Shown here one piece after another: positions 1 through 10,436 of a stretch of DNA of 64,000 bases (position 1 is its first letter; the number at the start of each line of letters is the position of its first letter). The stretch comes from Ectothiorhodospiraceae bacterium 2226 (GTDB lineage Bacteria > Pseudomonadota > Gammaproteobacteria > GCA-013348725). A program made the translations under genes and the position numbers. The stretch covers positions 1,042,501 through 1,106,500 of the forward strand of contig CP054689.1 in assembly GCA_013348725.1 (NCBI GenBank). Reading direction: 5' to 3'. Below the pieces are notes generated by a model. The model was not told the DNA's origin and searched no databases. It was given only the letters and a program-made list of their open reading frames with translations.

Positions 1-1175
1 CCCAGATCAGGCGGGGCGTACAGGAACACCGCGTCGGCCTCGCGCAGCGAGTCCGCCAGGCTGTCCTTGTGCACGCCCATGCGCATGGTGTTGGAGCGCG
101 GCTCCAGCAGGGCCACCAGGCGACGCGCGGGTGCCCGGCGACGCAGGCCCTGCAGGGTCGTTGCGATGGCGGTGGGGTGATGCGCGAAGTCGTCGTACAC
201 GGCCACGCCGCCGATCTCGCCGCGCAACTCCAGACGCCGCTTGACGCTCTCGAAGCGCCCGAGGGCGGCGCAGCCCTGCTCGATCGCGACGCCCGCGTGG
301 CGGGCGGCCAGCAGGGCGTGCAGCGCGTTCTGCACGTTGTGCGCGCCGAGCAGCCCCCAGCGCACCGTGCCGTGCGGCTGTTCGCCCTGCCACACCTCGA
401 ACGCGCTGCCGTCGGGCTGGGTGAGACGGGCATGCCAGCCGCCCGGGTCGCCGCTGCGCTCGACCGGCGTCCAGCAGCCTTCGGCCAACACCTGGTCGAG
501 GGCCGGGTCGTCGTGCGGGGCGATAATGAGCCCGCTGCCCGGCACCGTGCGCACCAAGTGGTGGAACTGGCGTTGGATGGCGGCGAGGTCGGGAAAGATA
601 TCGGCGTGATCGAACTCGAGGTTGTTCAGCACCGCGGTACGCGGGCGGTAGTGCACGAACTTGGAGCGCTTGTCGAAAAACGCGGTGTCGTACTCATCGG
701 CCTCCACCACGAAGAACGGCGTGTCGCCAAGCCGCGCCGAGACCCCGAAGTTGCGCGGCACGCCGCCGATCAGGAAGCCCGGCGCGAGGCCGGCATCTTC
801 CAGTATCCAGGCCAGCATACTACTGGTGGTGGTCTTGCCGTGCGTGCCGGCCACCGCCAGCACCCAGCGCTCGGCGAGCACGTGGTCGGCCAGGAATGCC
901 GGCCCCGACGTATAGCGTAAGCCGCGATCCAGCACGTGTTCGACCGCCGGATTGCCGCGCGACAGGGCGTTGCCGATGACCACCAGATCAGGCGCGGGCT
1001 CCAGGTGCGCCGGCTCGTATCCCGACGAGACGTCGATGCCCTGCTCGGCCAGCAGCGTGCTCATGGGCGGATAGACGTTGGCGTCGGACCCAGTGACCCG
1101 GTGCCCGAGGGCGCGCGCCAGCAGGGCGGCGCCCCCCATGAAGGTGCCGCATATGCCGAGGATGTGGATGTGCAT
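1..1175 (-). CDS. mpl: UDP-N-acetylmuramate:L-Ala-gamma-D-Glu-meso-DAP ligase, 3' end cut by window edge
   Basis: Murein-peptide recycling ligase: it joins the recovered tripeptide to UDP-MurNAc in the cytoplasm using ATP. The reading frame on the minus strand begins MHIHILGICG and runs 391 codons to the window edge without a stop. The N-terminal Rossmann motif is followed by the Mur-ligase P-loop GTHGKTTTSS at about residues 110-119. The family is about 450 residues, so roughly 60 are missing. The ATG lies one base after the stop codon of the upstream membrane-protein gene, which suggests coupled translation. MurC is the close paralogue; the MHIHILGICGTFM start favours Mpl. Confidence 0.9.
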   Translation of the reverse strand, partial: MHIHILGICGTFMGGAALLARALGHRVTGSDANVYPPMSTLLAEQGIDVSSGYEPAHLEPAPDLVVIGNALSRGNPAVEHVLDRGLRYTSGPAFLADHVLAERWVLAVAGTHGKTTTSSMLAWILEDAGLAPGFLIGGVPRNFGVSARLGDTPFFVVEADEYDTAFFDKRSKFVHYRPRTAVLNNLEFDHADIFPDLAAIQRQFHHLVRTVPGSGLIIAPHDDPALDQVLAEGCWTPVERSGDPGGWHARLTQPDGSAFEVWQGEQPHGTVRWGLLGAHNVQNALHALLAARHAGVAIEQGCAALGRFESVKRRLELRGEIGGVAVYDDFAHHPTAIATTLQGLRRRAPARRLVALLEPRSNTMRMGVHKDSLADSLREADAVFLYAPPDL

Positions 1176-1176
1176 G

Positions 1177-1683
1177 CTACGTCTCCGCATAGAAAAAGGT
1201 GCCGAACACCGTTAGCGCCACGACCCGGTAGCCCAGCGCCACGGCCACCCCGACCAACGGAGAAACCCCCAGGGCATGCCGCAAAATGTGGCTGTGTATC
1301 GCGATACCCCAGACCATGAACCCGAGCCAGGCGAGCGCCGCCGGCAGCGGGGTGGGATCGCTCTCCGCCATCCACAACATCAGCGGCCAAGCGAGGATCC
1401 CGATCAGGGCGTCGCATCCCCCCAGCGCGGCCACGGTCTGACCGGTGCGCGCCGCCTTGCCGCGCGCGAGCAACAGCGCATGGGTGAGGCCCACCATGAT
1501 AAGCGTGGCAACGACGGCCGCAAGCACTGCCTGTCGCGGCGGCAACATGGCGGCCTCCAGCAGCGTGCCCACCGCCCAGTGCGCGCCCAGCGCCAGCAGC
1601 ACCAGCAAGCCCGAGCGCGGCAGCACATCCGGGCCCAGGCGTAGGGTGCAGATCTGCCAGTAGACGCTCACCAGCACGTTCAC
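1177..1683 (-). CDS. small integral membrane protein, function unknown
   Basis: A 168-residue hydrophobic protein with about four to five predicted membrane spans. I recognise no family with certainty. The GTG start at 1683 is preferred because a GGAGGT sits about 12 bases upstream and because the longer ATG frame starting at 1779 would overlap the divergent rnd start. It reads directly into mpl with a single base between them, so the two are probably one transcript. Confidence 0.6.
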   Translation of the reverse strand: MNVLVSVYWQICTLRLGPDVLPRSGLLVLLALGAHWAVGTLLEAAMLPPRQAVLAAVVATLIMVGLTHALLLARGKAARTGQTVAALGGCDALIGILAWPLMLWMAESDPTPLPAALAWLGFMVWGIAIHSHILRHALGVSPLVGVAVALGYRVVALTVFGTFFYAET

Positions 1684-1767
1684 GGGCTGCCACGACCTCC
1701 GATGACGCGGACCGGCGCCGCAAGCGCCCGCCTGCGCGCTTCGCGTGCATGCTGATATGCTGAGCGC

Positions 1768-2934
1768 ATGAGCCTGCAAGACGCCCCGACGGACACCTTC
1801 CTCTACGTAGACACTCCCGATGCTTTACGGGCGCTGTGCGACCGCTTGGCCGCGCAGCCGTGGATCGGGGTGGATACCGAGTTTCTGCGCGAGAAGACTT
1901 ATTACGCGCAGCTATGTCTGATCCAGGTTAGCACGGGGGATGTGGGCGCGTGCGTGGACCCGCTGGCGGTGGACATCGCTCCGCTGCTGGAGGTGCTGTA
2001 TCGCGCCGACATCGTGAAGGTCATGCACGCCGCGCGCCAGGACCTGGAGATTCTGAGCCAGACCCGCAGCGCCCCGCCGCCCAACATCTTCGATACACAG
2101 CTGGCGGCCACCGTACTGGGCTATGGCGATCAGATCGGCTACGCCGGCCTTGTCGAGGCGGTGCTGAACGTGCGCCTCGACAAGGCGCACACGCGCACCG
2201 ACTGGAGCCAGCGGCCGCTCGCCGAGGAGCAATTGCAATACGCGGCGGACGACGTGCGCTACCTGGGGCCGTTGTATGAGCGCCTGGAGAGGGAACTGGT
2301 GCGACGCGGCCGTAGGAATTGGCTGGACGAGGAGTTCGCGGCCCTCAGCGACCCGGCGCTGTACGCCTGGAGCGAGGAAACGGCTTGGCAGAAGGTATCC
2401 GGGGCCCAGGCCCTGCGCGGGCGCCAGTTGGCACTGCTGAACGCGCTCACCGTGTGGCGCGAGCGCAAGGCCATGACGCTCGATCGCCCGCGGCGCTGGG
2501 TGGCGGCCGATCCCGTGCTGATCGACATCGCGCGCCGCGCGCCGCACGATGCCGCGGCGCTCGCGCGCATCCGCGGCGTCGAGGGTGCGCTGCTGAACGA
2601 CGCGCCCGCGGTACTCGCGGTGCTCGCCGAGGCCGCCCGCCTGCCGCGCGATGACTGGCCGGCGGCGTCGGCGCGCGTGCGCTTGGCGGTGCACGAAGAG
2701 GCCCTGGTGGATGCCCTGATGGCCACGGTGCGCACCGTGGCCGCGCGCGAGGGCATCAGTGCGGCGGCGCTGACCTCGCGACGCGAACTCGAACGCTTGG
2801 TGCAGGGCGATGACGATGTCGCCGTCCTACACGGCTGGCGCCAGGCGGTGTGCGGTACCGCCCTGCAAGGCGTGCTGAAGGGCGAGTTGACCCTGCGCGT
2901 TCAAGCCGGGCGCCTCCAACTCCTCGATGCCTGA
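1768..2934 (+). CDS. rnd: ribonuclease D
   Basis: 3'-5' exoribonuclease acting on tRNA precursors and other structured RNAs. The DEDDy exonuclease domain fills the first ~180 residues: DTEF (Asp36, Glu38), a central motif around KVMHAARQDLE, and YAADDVRYL near residue 160 with the tyrosine and aspartate of the third motif. The remainder matches the HRDC helical domains, and 388 residues is normal for the family. The next gene starts inside its last codons (8-base overlap), so the two are probably translated together. Confidence 0.93.
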   Translation: MSLQDAPTDTFLYVDTPDALRALCDRLAAQPWIGVDTEFLREKTYYAQLCLIQVSTGDVGACVDPLAVDIAPLLEVLYRADIVKVMHAARQDLEILSQTRSAPPPNIFDTQLAATVLGYGDQIGYAGLVEAVLNVRLDKAHTRTDWSQRPLAEEQLQYAADDVRYLGPLYERLERELVRRGRRNWLDEEFAALSDPALYAWSEETAWQKVSGAQALRGRQLALLNALTVWRERKAMTLDRPRRWVAADPVLIDIARRAPHDAAALARIRGVEGALLNDAPAVLAVLAEAARLPRDDWPAASARVRLAVHEEALVDALMATVRTVAAREGISAAALTSRRELERLVQGDDDVAVLHGWRQAVCGTALQGVLKGELTLRVQAGRLQLLDA

Positions 2935-4144
2935 GCCGCGCCCGCGCGGCGCGCAACGCCGCCGCGCACGCACCGAACTGCGGCGCCTTCGCTTTGCGTG
3001 GCGAGGCGGCAACCACTTCGAGCTGCTCAACGGCGGCGGTGCGTTCTATCCCCGCATGCTGGGCGATATCGCGCAGGCAAGCCGTTACGTCTTGCTCGAG
3101 ATGTACCTTGTCGAGTCCGGCGCCGTCTTGCAGCGCTTCCTCGACACCCTGATCAGTGCATCGGAACGCGGCGTGCAGGTCTTCATGCTGCTGGACGCCT
3201 TTGGCAGCATGGGAATGTCCCGCGCGGACCGCTTGCGCATCGAGGCAGCGGGCATTCGCCTCGCCTATTACAACCCACTCAAGTTCGCCCACTTTCGGCG
3301 CAACCTGCTACGCAATCACCGCAAGCTGTTGCTGGTCGACGGCGCGGTGGCCTATACCGGCGGCGCTGGACTCACCGATGCCTTCGCGCCCACCGATGGC
3401 GCGGCGCCGTGGCACGAGGTGATGGTGCGCACGGAAGGCCCCGTCGCCGCCGATTGGCGGCACCTGTTCGGCCTCACCTGGGCGCGTTATGCGCAATGGC
3501 CGCTGCGCCTGACGGCATCGGCCGCCGCGCCCCACGCGGATGGCGCGCGGGGACGGGTGACCTTCAGCCACCGGCGGCACAACCGCGACTTGGTGCGCGC
3601 GCTACTCAACCAGACCCGCACCGCGAAGGAGCGCATTTGGATCGCCACAGCGTACTTCCTACCGTCTTGGAAAATGCGTCGCGCGTGGCGCCGCGCGGCG
3701 CGCAACGGCGTGGACGTACGCCTGCTGCTTCCCGGCCCCAACACCGACCACCCGCCCGTGCGCTATGCCGGTCAGCGCTTCTACAGCGGCTTACTGCGGG
3801 CCGGTGTGCGCATCTACGAGTATCAGCCCGCTTGTCTGCACGCCAAGATCGCCTTATGCGATGACTGGTGTTCCATCGGCTCCAGCAACATGGACCGCTG
3901 GAACACGCGCTGGAATCTGGAGGCGAATCAGGAAGTCCGCAGCGCGGCGTTCGCTGCCGAGATACGAAGCTGGTTTACGGAAAGTTTCAGGGTTTCGGTG
4001 GAGTACCGCGACGAGAACTGGCGCGGGCGCTCGCACTACGAGCGCCTGCTCCAGTGGTTCTGGGGCCGGATGGACCTGTGGCTCGATCGCGCCACGCAGG
4101 CCCGCGGCCTCTTGCGTGGCCGACGCCGCCGACGGGAACCGTGA
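2927..4144 (+). CDS. clsB: cardiolipin synthase B-like phospholipase D family protein
   Basis: Phospholipid-transferring enzyme that makes cardiolipin at the inner membrane. Two HKD motifs of the phospholipase D fold are visible: HRKLLLVDG with His131, Lys133 and Asp138, and HAKIALCDDW with a following GSSNMD near residue 305. The protein is 405 residues and lacks the N-terminal membrane spans of ClsA, as ClsB does. It overlaps rnd by 8 bases. The symbol is by family resemblance; substrate choice among ClsB and ClsC types cannot be settled here. Confidence 0.82.
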   Translation: MPEPRPRGAQRRRARTELRRLRFAWRGGNHFELLNGGGAFYPRMLGDIAQASRYVLLEMYLVESGAVLQRFLDTLISASERGVQVFMLLDAFGSMGMSRADRLRIEAAGIRLAYYNPLKFAHFRRNLLRNHRKLLLVDGAVAYTGGAGLTDAFAPTDGAAPWHEVMVRTEGPVAADWRHLFGLTWARYAQWPLRLTASAAAPHADGARGRVTFSHRRHNRDLVRALLNQTRTAKERIWIATAYFLPSWKMRRAWRRAARNGVDVRLLLPGPNTDHPPVRYAGQRFYSGLLRAGVRIYEYQPACLHAKIALCDDWCSIGSSNMDRWNTRWNLEANQEVRSAAFAAEIRSWFTESFRVSVEYRDENWRGRSHYERLLQWFWGRMDLWLDRATQARGLLRGRRRRREP

Positions 4145-4150
4145 ACCGGT

Positions 4151-4175
4151 GCGGGGCCGCGCCTCGCGGCCCCGC
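4151..4175. terminator. perfect GC hairpin between convergent genes
   Basis: A 10-base-pair perfect stem, GCGGGGCCGC with GCGGCCCCGC and a 5-base loop. It lies between the cls stop and the adk stop and could end transcription from either side. No T-run follows, so it is not a classical intrinsic terminator. Confidence 0.45.
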
Positions 4176-4185
4176 ATAGGTGCGC

Positions 4186-5778
<1,593 letters not shown>

Positions 5779-5797
5779 GTGACCCGTGCTCCGTCGT

Positions 5798-5826
5798 TAA
5801 GATTTATTCGTTACTTTTATCGTCAA
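5798..5826 (-). promoter_or_regulatory. candidate sigma-70-type promoter for adk
   Basis: On the minus strand TTGACG (5821-5826) is followed 17 bases later by ATCTTA (5798-5803) in a notably AT-rich patch about 20-50 bases before the adk ATG. The -35 match is good; the -10 is weak. Confidence 0.4.
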
Positions 5827-5960
5827 CAAAAAATTATTTGCTTGGTCACGCCCGCGTTCCGGTAGGCCCCCCGCGCAAAGTTACGTTAAGCTACTCTCAG
5901 CCGAAGGCCCAAGTCAATGAACTATAACGTTGCGGGCAGTGCCGCCCGGGAGTGCACACG

Positions 5961-6218
5961 ATGACCGAGTTTGCGGACTTCGACGATGCCGAACCTTGGG
6001 TGATCAAGAACGCCGCGAAAGAACGCGTCGATCAACCGGTGGCGGCGGAATTCGCCGACACCGAACTGCGGCCGGGCCCCTGCAATTCGACCCTCACCAC
6101 CTGTCCAACCGCTTATCGGCGCGCGTCCCGTGTTATTACAGCGCGTACAGCACCGGCATCGATGAAATTCGATGACGTGGCCGACGGCGCCGTGAGGGTT
6201 TGGAGAGCGACGGATTGA
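5961..6218 (+). pseudogene. small acidic protein gene, probably frameshifted or decayed
   Basis: An ATG with a well-placed GGAG eight bases upstream opens an 85-codon frame. Its first ~50 residues (MTEFADFDDAEPWVIKNAAK, then acidic and ending TTCPTAY) look like real protein. The next stretch is rich in Arg/Ala/Thr and looks like wrong-frame sequence, while the overlapping frame there reads CYYSAYSTGIDEIR before a stop. The original frame then gives FDDVADGAVRVW. The simplest reading is two compensating frameshifts around 6110 and 6160, or an internal deletion. I do not know the function. This entry accounts for most of the gap between adk and pfk. Confidence 0.4.
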
Positions 6219-6318
6219 CCACCACGCCCGAGCGGAACTGAACACCAATTCTGATTTACAACGCCCCGCGCACAAGGGGCGCATGATAACAGCGACGCCA
6301 CCACAAGGAGCACCACGA

Positions 6319-7584
6319 ATGAGCAAAAAAAACGCGTTCTACGCCCAATCCGGTGGCGTAACCGCGGTGATCAATGCGAGTGCCTGCGGCGTGATCGAGA
6401 CGGCGCGGCAGCACAAGGACCGCATCGGCAAGGTGTACGCGGGCCGTAACGGCATTATCGGCGCCCTTACCGAGGACTTGATCGACACCAGCAAAGAGAC
6501 CGCCAAGTCCATCGCCGGGCTGCGCTACACACCGTCTGGGGCGTTCGGCTCGGCGCGGTACAAGCTCAAGGGCCTGGAGGAGAATCGGGCGGAGTACGAG
6601 CGCCTGATCGAGGTCTTCAAGGCACACAACATCGGCTATTTCTTCTACAACGGCGGCGGCGACTCGGCCGACACCTGCCTCAAGGTCTCGCAGATCGGCG
6701 ATGCCATGGGCTACCCGATCCAGGCGGTGCACGTCCCCAAGACCGTGGACAATGACCTGCCCATCACCGACAACTGCCCGGGCTTTGGCTCGGTGGCCAA
6801 GTATGTCGCCGTGTCCATTCGCGAGGCGGGTTTCGACGTCGCCTCCATGGCCAAGACCTCCACCAAGATCTTCGTGATGGAGGTCATGGGCCGACACGCC
6901 GGCTGGATCGCCGCGGCCGGCGGCCTGGCCGCCCAAGCGGAGGGCGACGCGCCGCACCTCATCCTGTTCCCCGAGATCGAATTCGACGAGGGCAAGTTCC
7001 TGAAGCGGGTGGATGAGACCGTGAAGCGCCACGGCTACTGCGCCATCGTGGTGTCCGAGGGCGTGCGCAACAAAGAGGGCAAGTTCCTCGCCGAGGCAGG
7101 TACCCGCGACGCCTTCGGTCACGCCCAGCTCGGCGGCGTGGCCCCGGTGGTGGCGCAGCTCATCAAGGACCAGTTGGGATACAAATATCACTGGGCCGTG
7201 GCCGACTACCTGCAGCGCGCCGCGCGCCATATTGCCTCCAAGACGGACGTGGATCAGGCCTACGCGGTCGGCAAAGCGGCCGTGGAGCTGGCGCTGAAGG
7301 GTCAGAACTCGGTGATGCCGACCATCGTGCGCAAGTCCGACAAGCCTTACCGCTGGACCATCGGCACGGCGCCGCTCAGCAAGGTCGCCAACGTGGAGAA
7401 GTTCATGCCGCGCGACTACATAACCCGCGACGGCTTCCATATCACGGACAAGTGCCGCACCTACCTCGCCCCTCTGATCAAAGGCGAGGACTACCCGCCC
7501 TACAAGGACGGCCTGCCGCAGTACGTGACGCTCAAGAACGTGGCGGTCCCCAAGAAGCTCGCCGGTGAGTTCAAACTACGATGA
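6319..7584 (+). CDS. pfp: diphosphate-dependent 6-phosphofructokinase (PPi-PFK)
   Basis: Interconverts fructose 6-phosphate and fructose 1,6-bisphosphate, here probably with pyrophosphate instead of ATP. The nucleotide/PPi loop reads YNGGGDSADT, with Asp115 at the place where ATP enzymes have glycine, and the catalytic motif is PKTVDND (140-146) with the lysine typical of PPi enzymes. Both are known specificity markers. The ATG at 6319 has AAGGAG eight bases upstream; an in-frame start at 6283 has none. Length is 421 residues. A soluble pyrophosphatase gene follows on the same strand, so two PPi-using enzymes sit together. Confidence 0.85.
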   Translation: MSKKNAFYAQSGGVTAVINASACGVIETARQHKDRIGKVYAGRNGIIGALTEDLIDTSKETAKSIAGLRYTPSGAFGSARYKLKGLEENRAEYERLIEVFKAHNIGYFFYNGGGDSADTCLKVSQIGDAMGYPIQAVHVPKTVDNDLPITDNCPGFGSVAKYVAVSIREAGFDVASMAKTSTKIFVMEVMGRHAGWIAAAGGLAAQAEGDAPHLILFPEIEFDEGKFLKRVDETVKRHGYCAIVVSEGVRNKEGKFLAEAGTRDAFGHAQLGGVAPVVAQLIKDQLGYKYHWAVADYLQRAARHIASKTDVDQAYAVGKAAVELALKGQNSVMPTIVRKSDKPYRWTIGTAPLSKVANVEKFMPRDYITRDGFHITDKCRTYLAPLIKGEDYPPYKDGLPQYVTLKNVAVPKKLAGEFKLR

Positions 7585-7908
7585 CCCTGACGGGGCGGGC
7601 GAACTGCTGACCGTTCAGGCAGCCCTCGGCAGCGGCTACAAGCCGTAACGCGTCAAGCTCATCCACGCGGAGATGACCCGCGAGCGCGGCGCCGAGGCCG
7701 CGCGTCCGGCACAGGACCTGGACCATAGCCGCGGGTTCACTGCGGACACTTGGGCACCGGGCGGCGGTCCGCCGCCGCCCGGCCCCGCCTGCGCGCGACT
7801 CCTATACTCTAAGGTGCAACCCCCATCGGGCGCCTGTCGCTACCCCGGAGGAGCCGCTATACTATGCACCCTTTTTCAAACCCTTCCGAAGTACGAGGCA
7901 CCTCATCC
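7585..7908. other. intergenic stretch between pfp and ppa
   Basis: No gene is visible in these 324 bases; short open frames here are GC-driven. The only clear structure is the perfect hairpin at 7757-7782. Close to ppa the sequence becomes more AT-containing (CTATACTCT, CTATACTATG), so a promoter for ppa may lie there, but no confident pair of boxes is seen. Confidence 0.5.
7757..7782 (+). terminator. 11-bp perfect hairpin, possible terminator
   Basis: CCGGGCGGCGG pairs with CCGCCGCCCGG over a TCCG loop. It lies about 170 bases after pfp. There is no T-run, so it may act as an RNA end stabiliser or a weak terminator. Confidence 0.4.
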
Positions 7909-8457
7909 ATGAATCTGGACAGAGTCACCCCGGGCAGCGCGGTTCCCGATGAAGTCAATGTGATCATCGAGATCCCGGCCCACAGCGACCCGGTGAAGTA
8001 CGAGGTAGACAAGGAAACCGGCGCCATGTTCGTGGACCGCTTCTTGAACACCGCCATGTACTACCCGTGCAACTACGGTTACGTGCCCAACACCCTGTCC
8101 GACGATGGCGATCCGGTCGATGTGCTGGTGGTCACGCCCCATCCACTGATCAGCGGCTCCGTCATTCGCGTGCGTCCGATCGGCATGCTCAAGATGACCG
8201 ATGAGGCCGGCTTCGACGCGAAAGTGATCGCGGTGCCCAACGAAAAGCTGTGCAAGCTGTACAGCCACGCCCAATCGCCCAAGGATCTGTCGGCGGTGCT
8301 GGTGCAGCAGATCGAGCACTTCTTCGCCCACTACAAGGACCTGGAGCCGAACAAGTGGGTCAAGATCGAAGGCTGGACCGACGCCGAGGCGGCTCGCCAG
8401 GAGATCTTGGACAGCATCCAGCGCTATAACGACGCGCCGGAGAAACCGCACTTCTGA
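7909..8457 (+). CDS. ppa: inorganic pyrophosphatase
   Basis: Hydrolyses pyrophosphate to phosphate in the cytoplasm. The family I signature is present: [18 protein letters not shown], then the metal-binding [10 protein letters not shown] with its three aspartates. The ATG at 7909 gives 182 residues, normal for the family, and has GAGG ten bases upstream; the ATG at 7864 would add 15 unlike residues. Its stop overlaps the next start (TGATG). Standing beside a PPi-dependent phosphofructokinase is notable, as the two compete for the same substrate. Confidence 0.95.
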   Translation: MNLDRVTPGSAVPDEVNVIIEIPAHSDPVKYEVDKETGAMFVDRFLNTAMYYPCNYGYVPNTLSDDGDPVDVLVVTPHPLISGSVIRVRPIGMLKMTDEAGFDAKVIAVPNEKLCKLYSHAQSPKDLSAVLVQQIEHFFAHYKDLEPNKWVKIEGWTDAEAARQEILDSIQRYNDAPEKPHF

Positions 8458-8999
8458 TGCGCGTTTGTATCGTTTCGGACAGCCACGACCGCCGTCACCT
8501 GCTGGAGGCCGCCGTCGCCGACGCGCGCGAGCGCGGCGCGGAGGCGGTGCTGCATTGCGGTGACGTCGTCGCACCCACCACGCTGCGCGACCTGCGTCGC
8601 CAAGGCCTGCCGGTGCACGTCATTCACGGCAACAACGTCGGCGACCAGTATCACATGGCGCGCCTTGCGCACGACCCGGAGAGCCTGATCCATTACCACG
8701 GCCAAGATGCCGGCATCACGCTGGCGGGGCGGCGCATATTCCTGGTGCACTACCCGCACTACGCCCAAGCCCTGGCCACCACCGGCGACTGGGATCTGGT
8801 GTGCTGCGGTCACGACCACCGCGCCAATGTAGAGCGGGTCGCGACCGTGAAAGGCGGTCAGACGTGGCTGGTGAACCCCGGCACCGTAGGCGGGGTCGGC
8901 GCACCACCGACCTACGTCATGGGGGATCTTGCGCAGATGCGCTTCGAGGTATGTGCGGTGCCGCAGTCCGAACGCGCCGCGGCGGAGGCCTTGAGCTAG
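8457..8999 (+). CDS. YfcE/MJ0936-type metallophosphodiesterase
   Basis: A small calcineurin-like phosphoesterase of 180 residues. Metal-binding motifs appear in order: SDSHD at residues 7-11, GDVV near 41, GNNVGD near 61, CGHDHRA near 120 and NPGTVGG near 140. These match the YfcE family, which hydrolyses phosphodiesters with Mn2+; the natural substrate is unknown. It overlaps the ppa stop by one base, so the pair is probably one operon. Confidence 0.85.
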   Translation: MRVCIVSDSHDRRHLLEAAVADARERGAEAVLHCGDVVAPTTLRDLRRQGLPVHVIHGNNVGDQYHMARLAHDPESLIHYHGQDAGITLAGRRIFLVHYPHYAQALATTGDWDLVCCGHDHRANVERVATVKGGQTWLVNPGTVGGVGAPPTYVMGDLAQMRFEVCAVPQSERAAAEALS

Positions 9000-9022
9000 G
9001 CGAGCCTCTGATCACAGTGCTT

Positions 9023-9146
9023 CTCCCGACACAGGGAGACGACGCCGTGACCGCGGATCCCAAGCCGTGGATTACGCAGCCGATCGAAAACCACGCTTTT
9101 CGATCTGCGTGGCCTGAGACATCCAGGAGGGATGTATTCAGGCCTT
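9023..9146 (-). repeat. structured 3' repeat, locus 1 (single copy)
   Basis: One diverged copy of the hairpin repeat, read on the minus strand. It starts 3 bases after the stop of the dksA-like gene and points the same way. Stem 1 has the outer arms GGCCTGA/TCAGGCC and inner ACATCC/GGATGT; stem 2 is GATCGAAAA/TTTTCGATC around the GCGTGG loop. These arms differ from the other loci but still pair. The far end carries CTCCC/GGGAG instead of the usual GCGGCACA hairpin. Confidence 0.85.
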
Positions 9147-9147
9147 C

Positions 9148-9546
9148 TCACAGCGTCGGCTTCTGCTCATGGGCGTACAAACGCTCGCGCTTAGCCTGGC
9201 AGTCGATGCAGCGCGCGGCGCTCGGATAGGCATCGAGGCGGTCGACGCCTATATCGATCCCGCAGTCGATGCAGATGCCGTAACTACCCTGGTCGATGCG
9301 GCGCAGCGCATCCTCGATTTCGGCCAGGTCCCGCACATGACCTTCGGTAATGGTCAGGTTGAGGTCGACCAGCAGGTCCGCCACCGACTCCTCGCCGGGA
9401 TCGTGCACACCGCCGGCAAGCTCCAGGAAGCGTTCCTTGTCTTCCGAGCGCTGCAGCTCCTCATGAATCGCCTCAACCAGCTCGCCGTGCCGCTGCGTCA
9501 AACGGTCCTTGAAATCATTGAGCTGGCTGGGCTTGATGCTGGCCAT
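9148..9546 (-). CDS. DksA/TraR-family C4 zinc-finger protein
   Basis: RNA-polymerase secondary-channel regulator family. The N-terminal half is a predicted coiled coil; the C-terminal half holds a four-cysteine zinc finger, GICIDCG followed 17 residues later by CIDC. From the ATG at 9546 (GGGAG close upstream) it has 132 residues. It may be DksA itself or one of the shorter DksA-like paralogues. The coiled-coil tip Asp-x-x-Asp-Ala of true DksA is not obvious, so I give no symbol. The first structured repeat of the window follows its stop directly. Confidence 0.82.
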   Translation of the reverse strand: MASIKPSQLNDFKDRLTQRHGELVEAIHEELQRSEDKERFLELAGGVHDPGEESVADLLVDLNLTITEGHVRDLAEIEDALRRIDQGSYGICIDCGIDIGVDRLDAYPSAARCIDCQAKRERLYAHEQKPTL

Positions 9547-9677
9547 GTCTCCCGCTCCTCGTCGTGTGGGCGCGCATCCTGCGCCGAGATGTGCCCACAA
9601 CAGTAGATAGCGGAATCTGGCAGGTCAACCTGCGGCCGAGCGGGGATACTCCAGGGGTCGAGGGTCCGCGTACGCCC

Positions 9678-10115
9678 TTAATAACCGGGGGTGTTCTTCT
9701 CCACCCAACGCTCGCCGCCCCCGGTGGACTCCTTCTTCCAGAAGGGAGCCCGCGACTTGAGCTCCTCCATGAGAAAGCGCGAGGCCTCGAACGCCGCGGC
9801 GCGATGGGCCGACCAGACAGCCACCAGCACGATGGGGTCCTGCGGACGAATCTCGCCCACCCGGTGCAGGATGAGGGTGTCGAGTAGAGGCCAGCGCTCG
9901 CGCGCGGCGGCGCACATCGCCTCCAGATGCTTCTCGGTCATGCCGGGATAGTGCTCGAGCCGCATGGCCTGCACCGCATCGCCTTCGTTGAAGTCGCGCA
10001 TCGTGCCGACGAACACCGCCGTTGCGCCGTACTTGCCGGTGGGTATCGCGGCGGCTTGGTGCGCGGCCACGGCCTGCCAGGGATCGAACGGTGTTTCGTG
10101 GATGGCGACGGGCAT
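9678..10115 (-). CDS. moaE: molybdopterin synthase catalytic subunit
   Basis: Transfers sulfur from MoaD to precursor Z to form molybdopterin. The 145-residue sequence shows the family landmarks: FVGTMRDFN, MRLEHYPGM, HRVGEI, VWSAHRAAAFEA and KSRAPFWKKE with the catalytic lysines near the end. It follows moaD with three bases between. The two subunits form the MoaD2MoaE2 complex. Confidence 0.96.
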   Translation of the reverse strand: MPVAIHETPFDPWQAVAAHQAAAIPTGKYGATAVFVGTMRDFNEGDAVQAMRLEHYPGMTEKHLEAMCAAARERWPLLDTLILHRVGEIRPQDPIVLVAVWSAHRAAAFEASRFLMEELKSRAPFWKKESTGGGERWVEKNTPGY

Positions 10116-10118
10116 TGG

Positions 10119-10352
10119 TCAGCCTCCGGTCACTGGCGGAAAAAACGCGACCTCGTCACCGTCACGCACCGGATGGCTCGGATCCGCGTATTCCTGGTTG
10201 ACCGCCATAAGCACGTTGCCCGGCAGCGCCTCGGTCGGCGCCACCCGCGCCCACACCTCGCCGACGGTATGCAAGCCATCCGTGTCGAGCGCGTCTTCCG
10301 CGCGCCCGATGCGCTCCCGCATGCTCGCAAAGTACTTGACCGTAATGGCCAT
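10119..10352 (-). CDS. moaD: molybdopterin synthase sulfur-carrier subunit
   Basis: Ubiquitin-like sulfur carrier of 77 residues. It begins MAITVKYFASMRERIG and ends in the required Gly-Gly (PPVTGG), which is adenylated and thiocarboxylated. The longer open frame running upstream through moaC is a shadow; the ATG at 10352 fits the family length. It is transcribed with moaE and divergently from moaC, leaving an 84-base shared control region. Confidence 0.94.
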   Translation of the reverse strand: MAITVKYFASMRERIGRAEDALDTDGLHTVGEVWARVAPTEALPGNVLMAVNQEYADPSHPVRDGDEVAFFPPVTGG

Positions 10353-10436
10353 TTTGCACACTCCGTAGGGTAGACTGGTTTGCAGGCAGTAACGCTTCAG
10401 CCTATCATGGTTCGCCCCTGCAACCAACGAGCCCCC

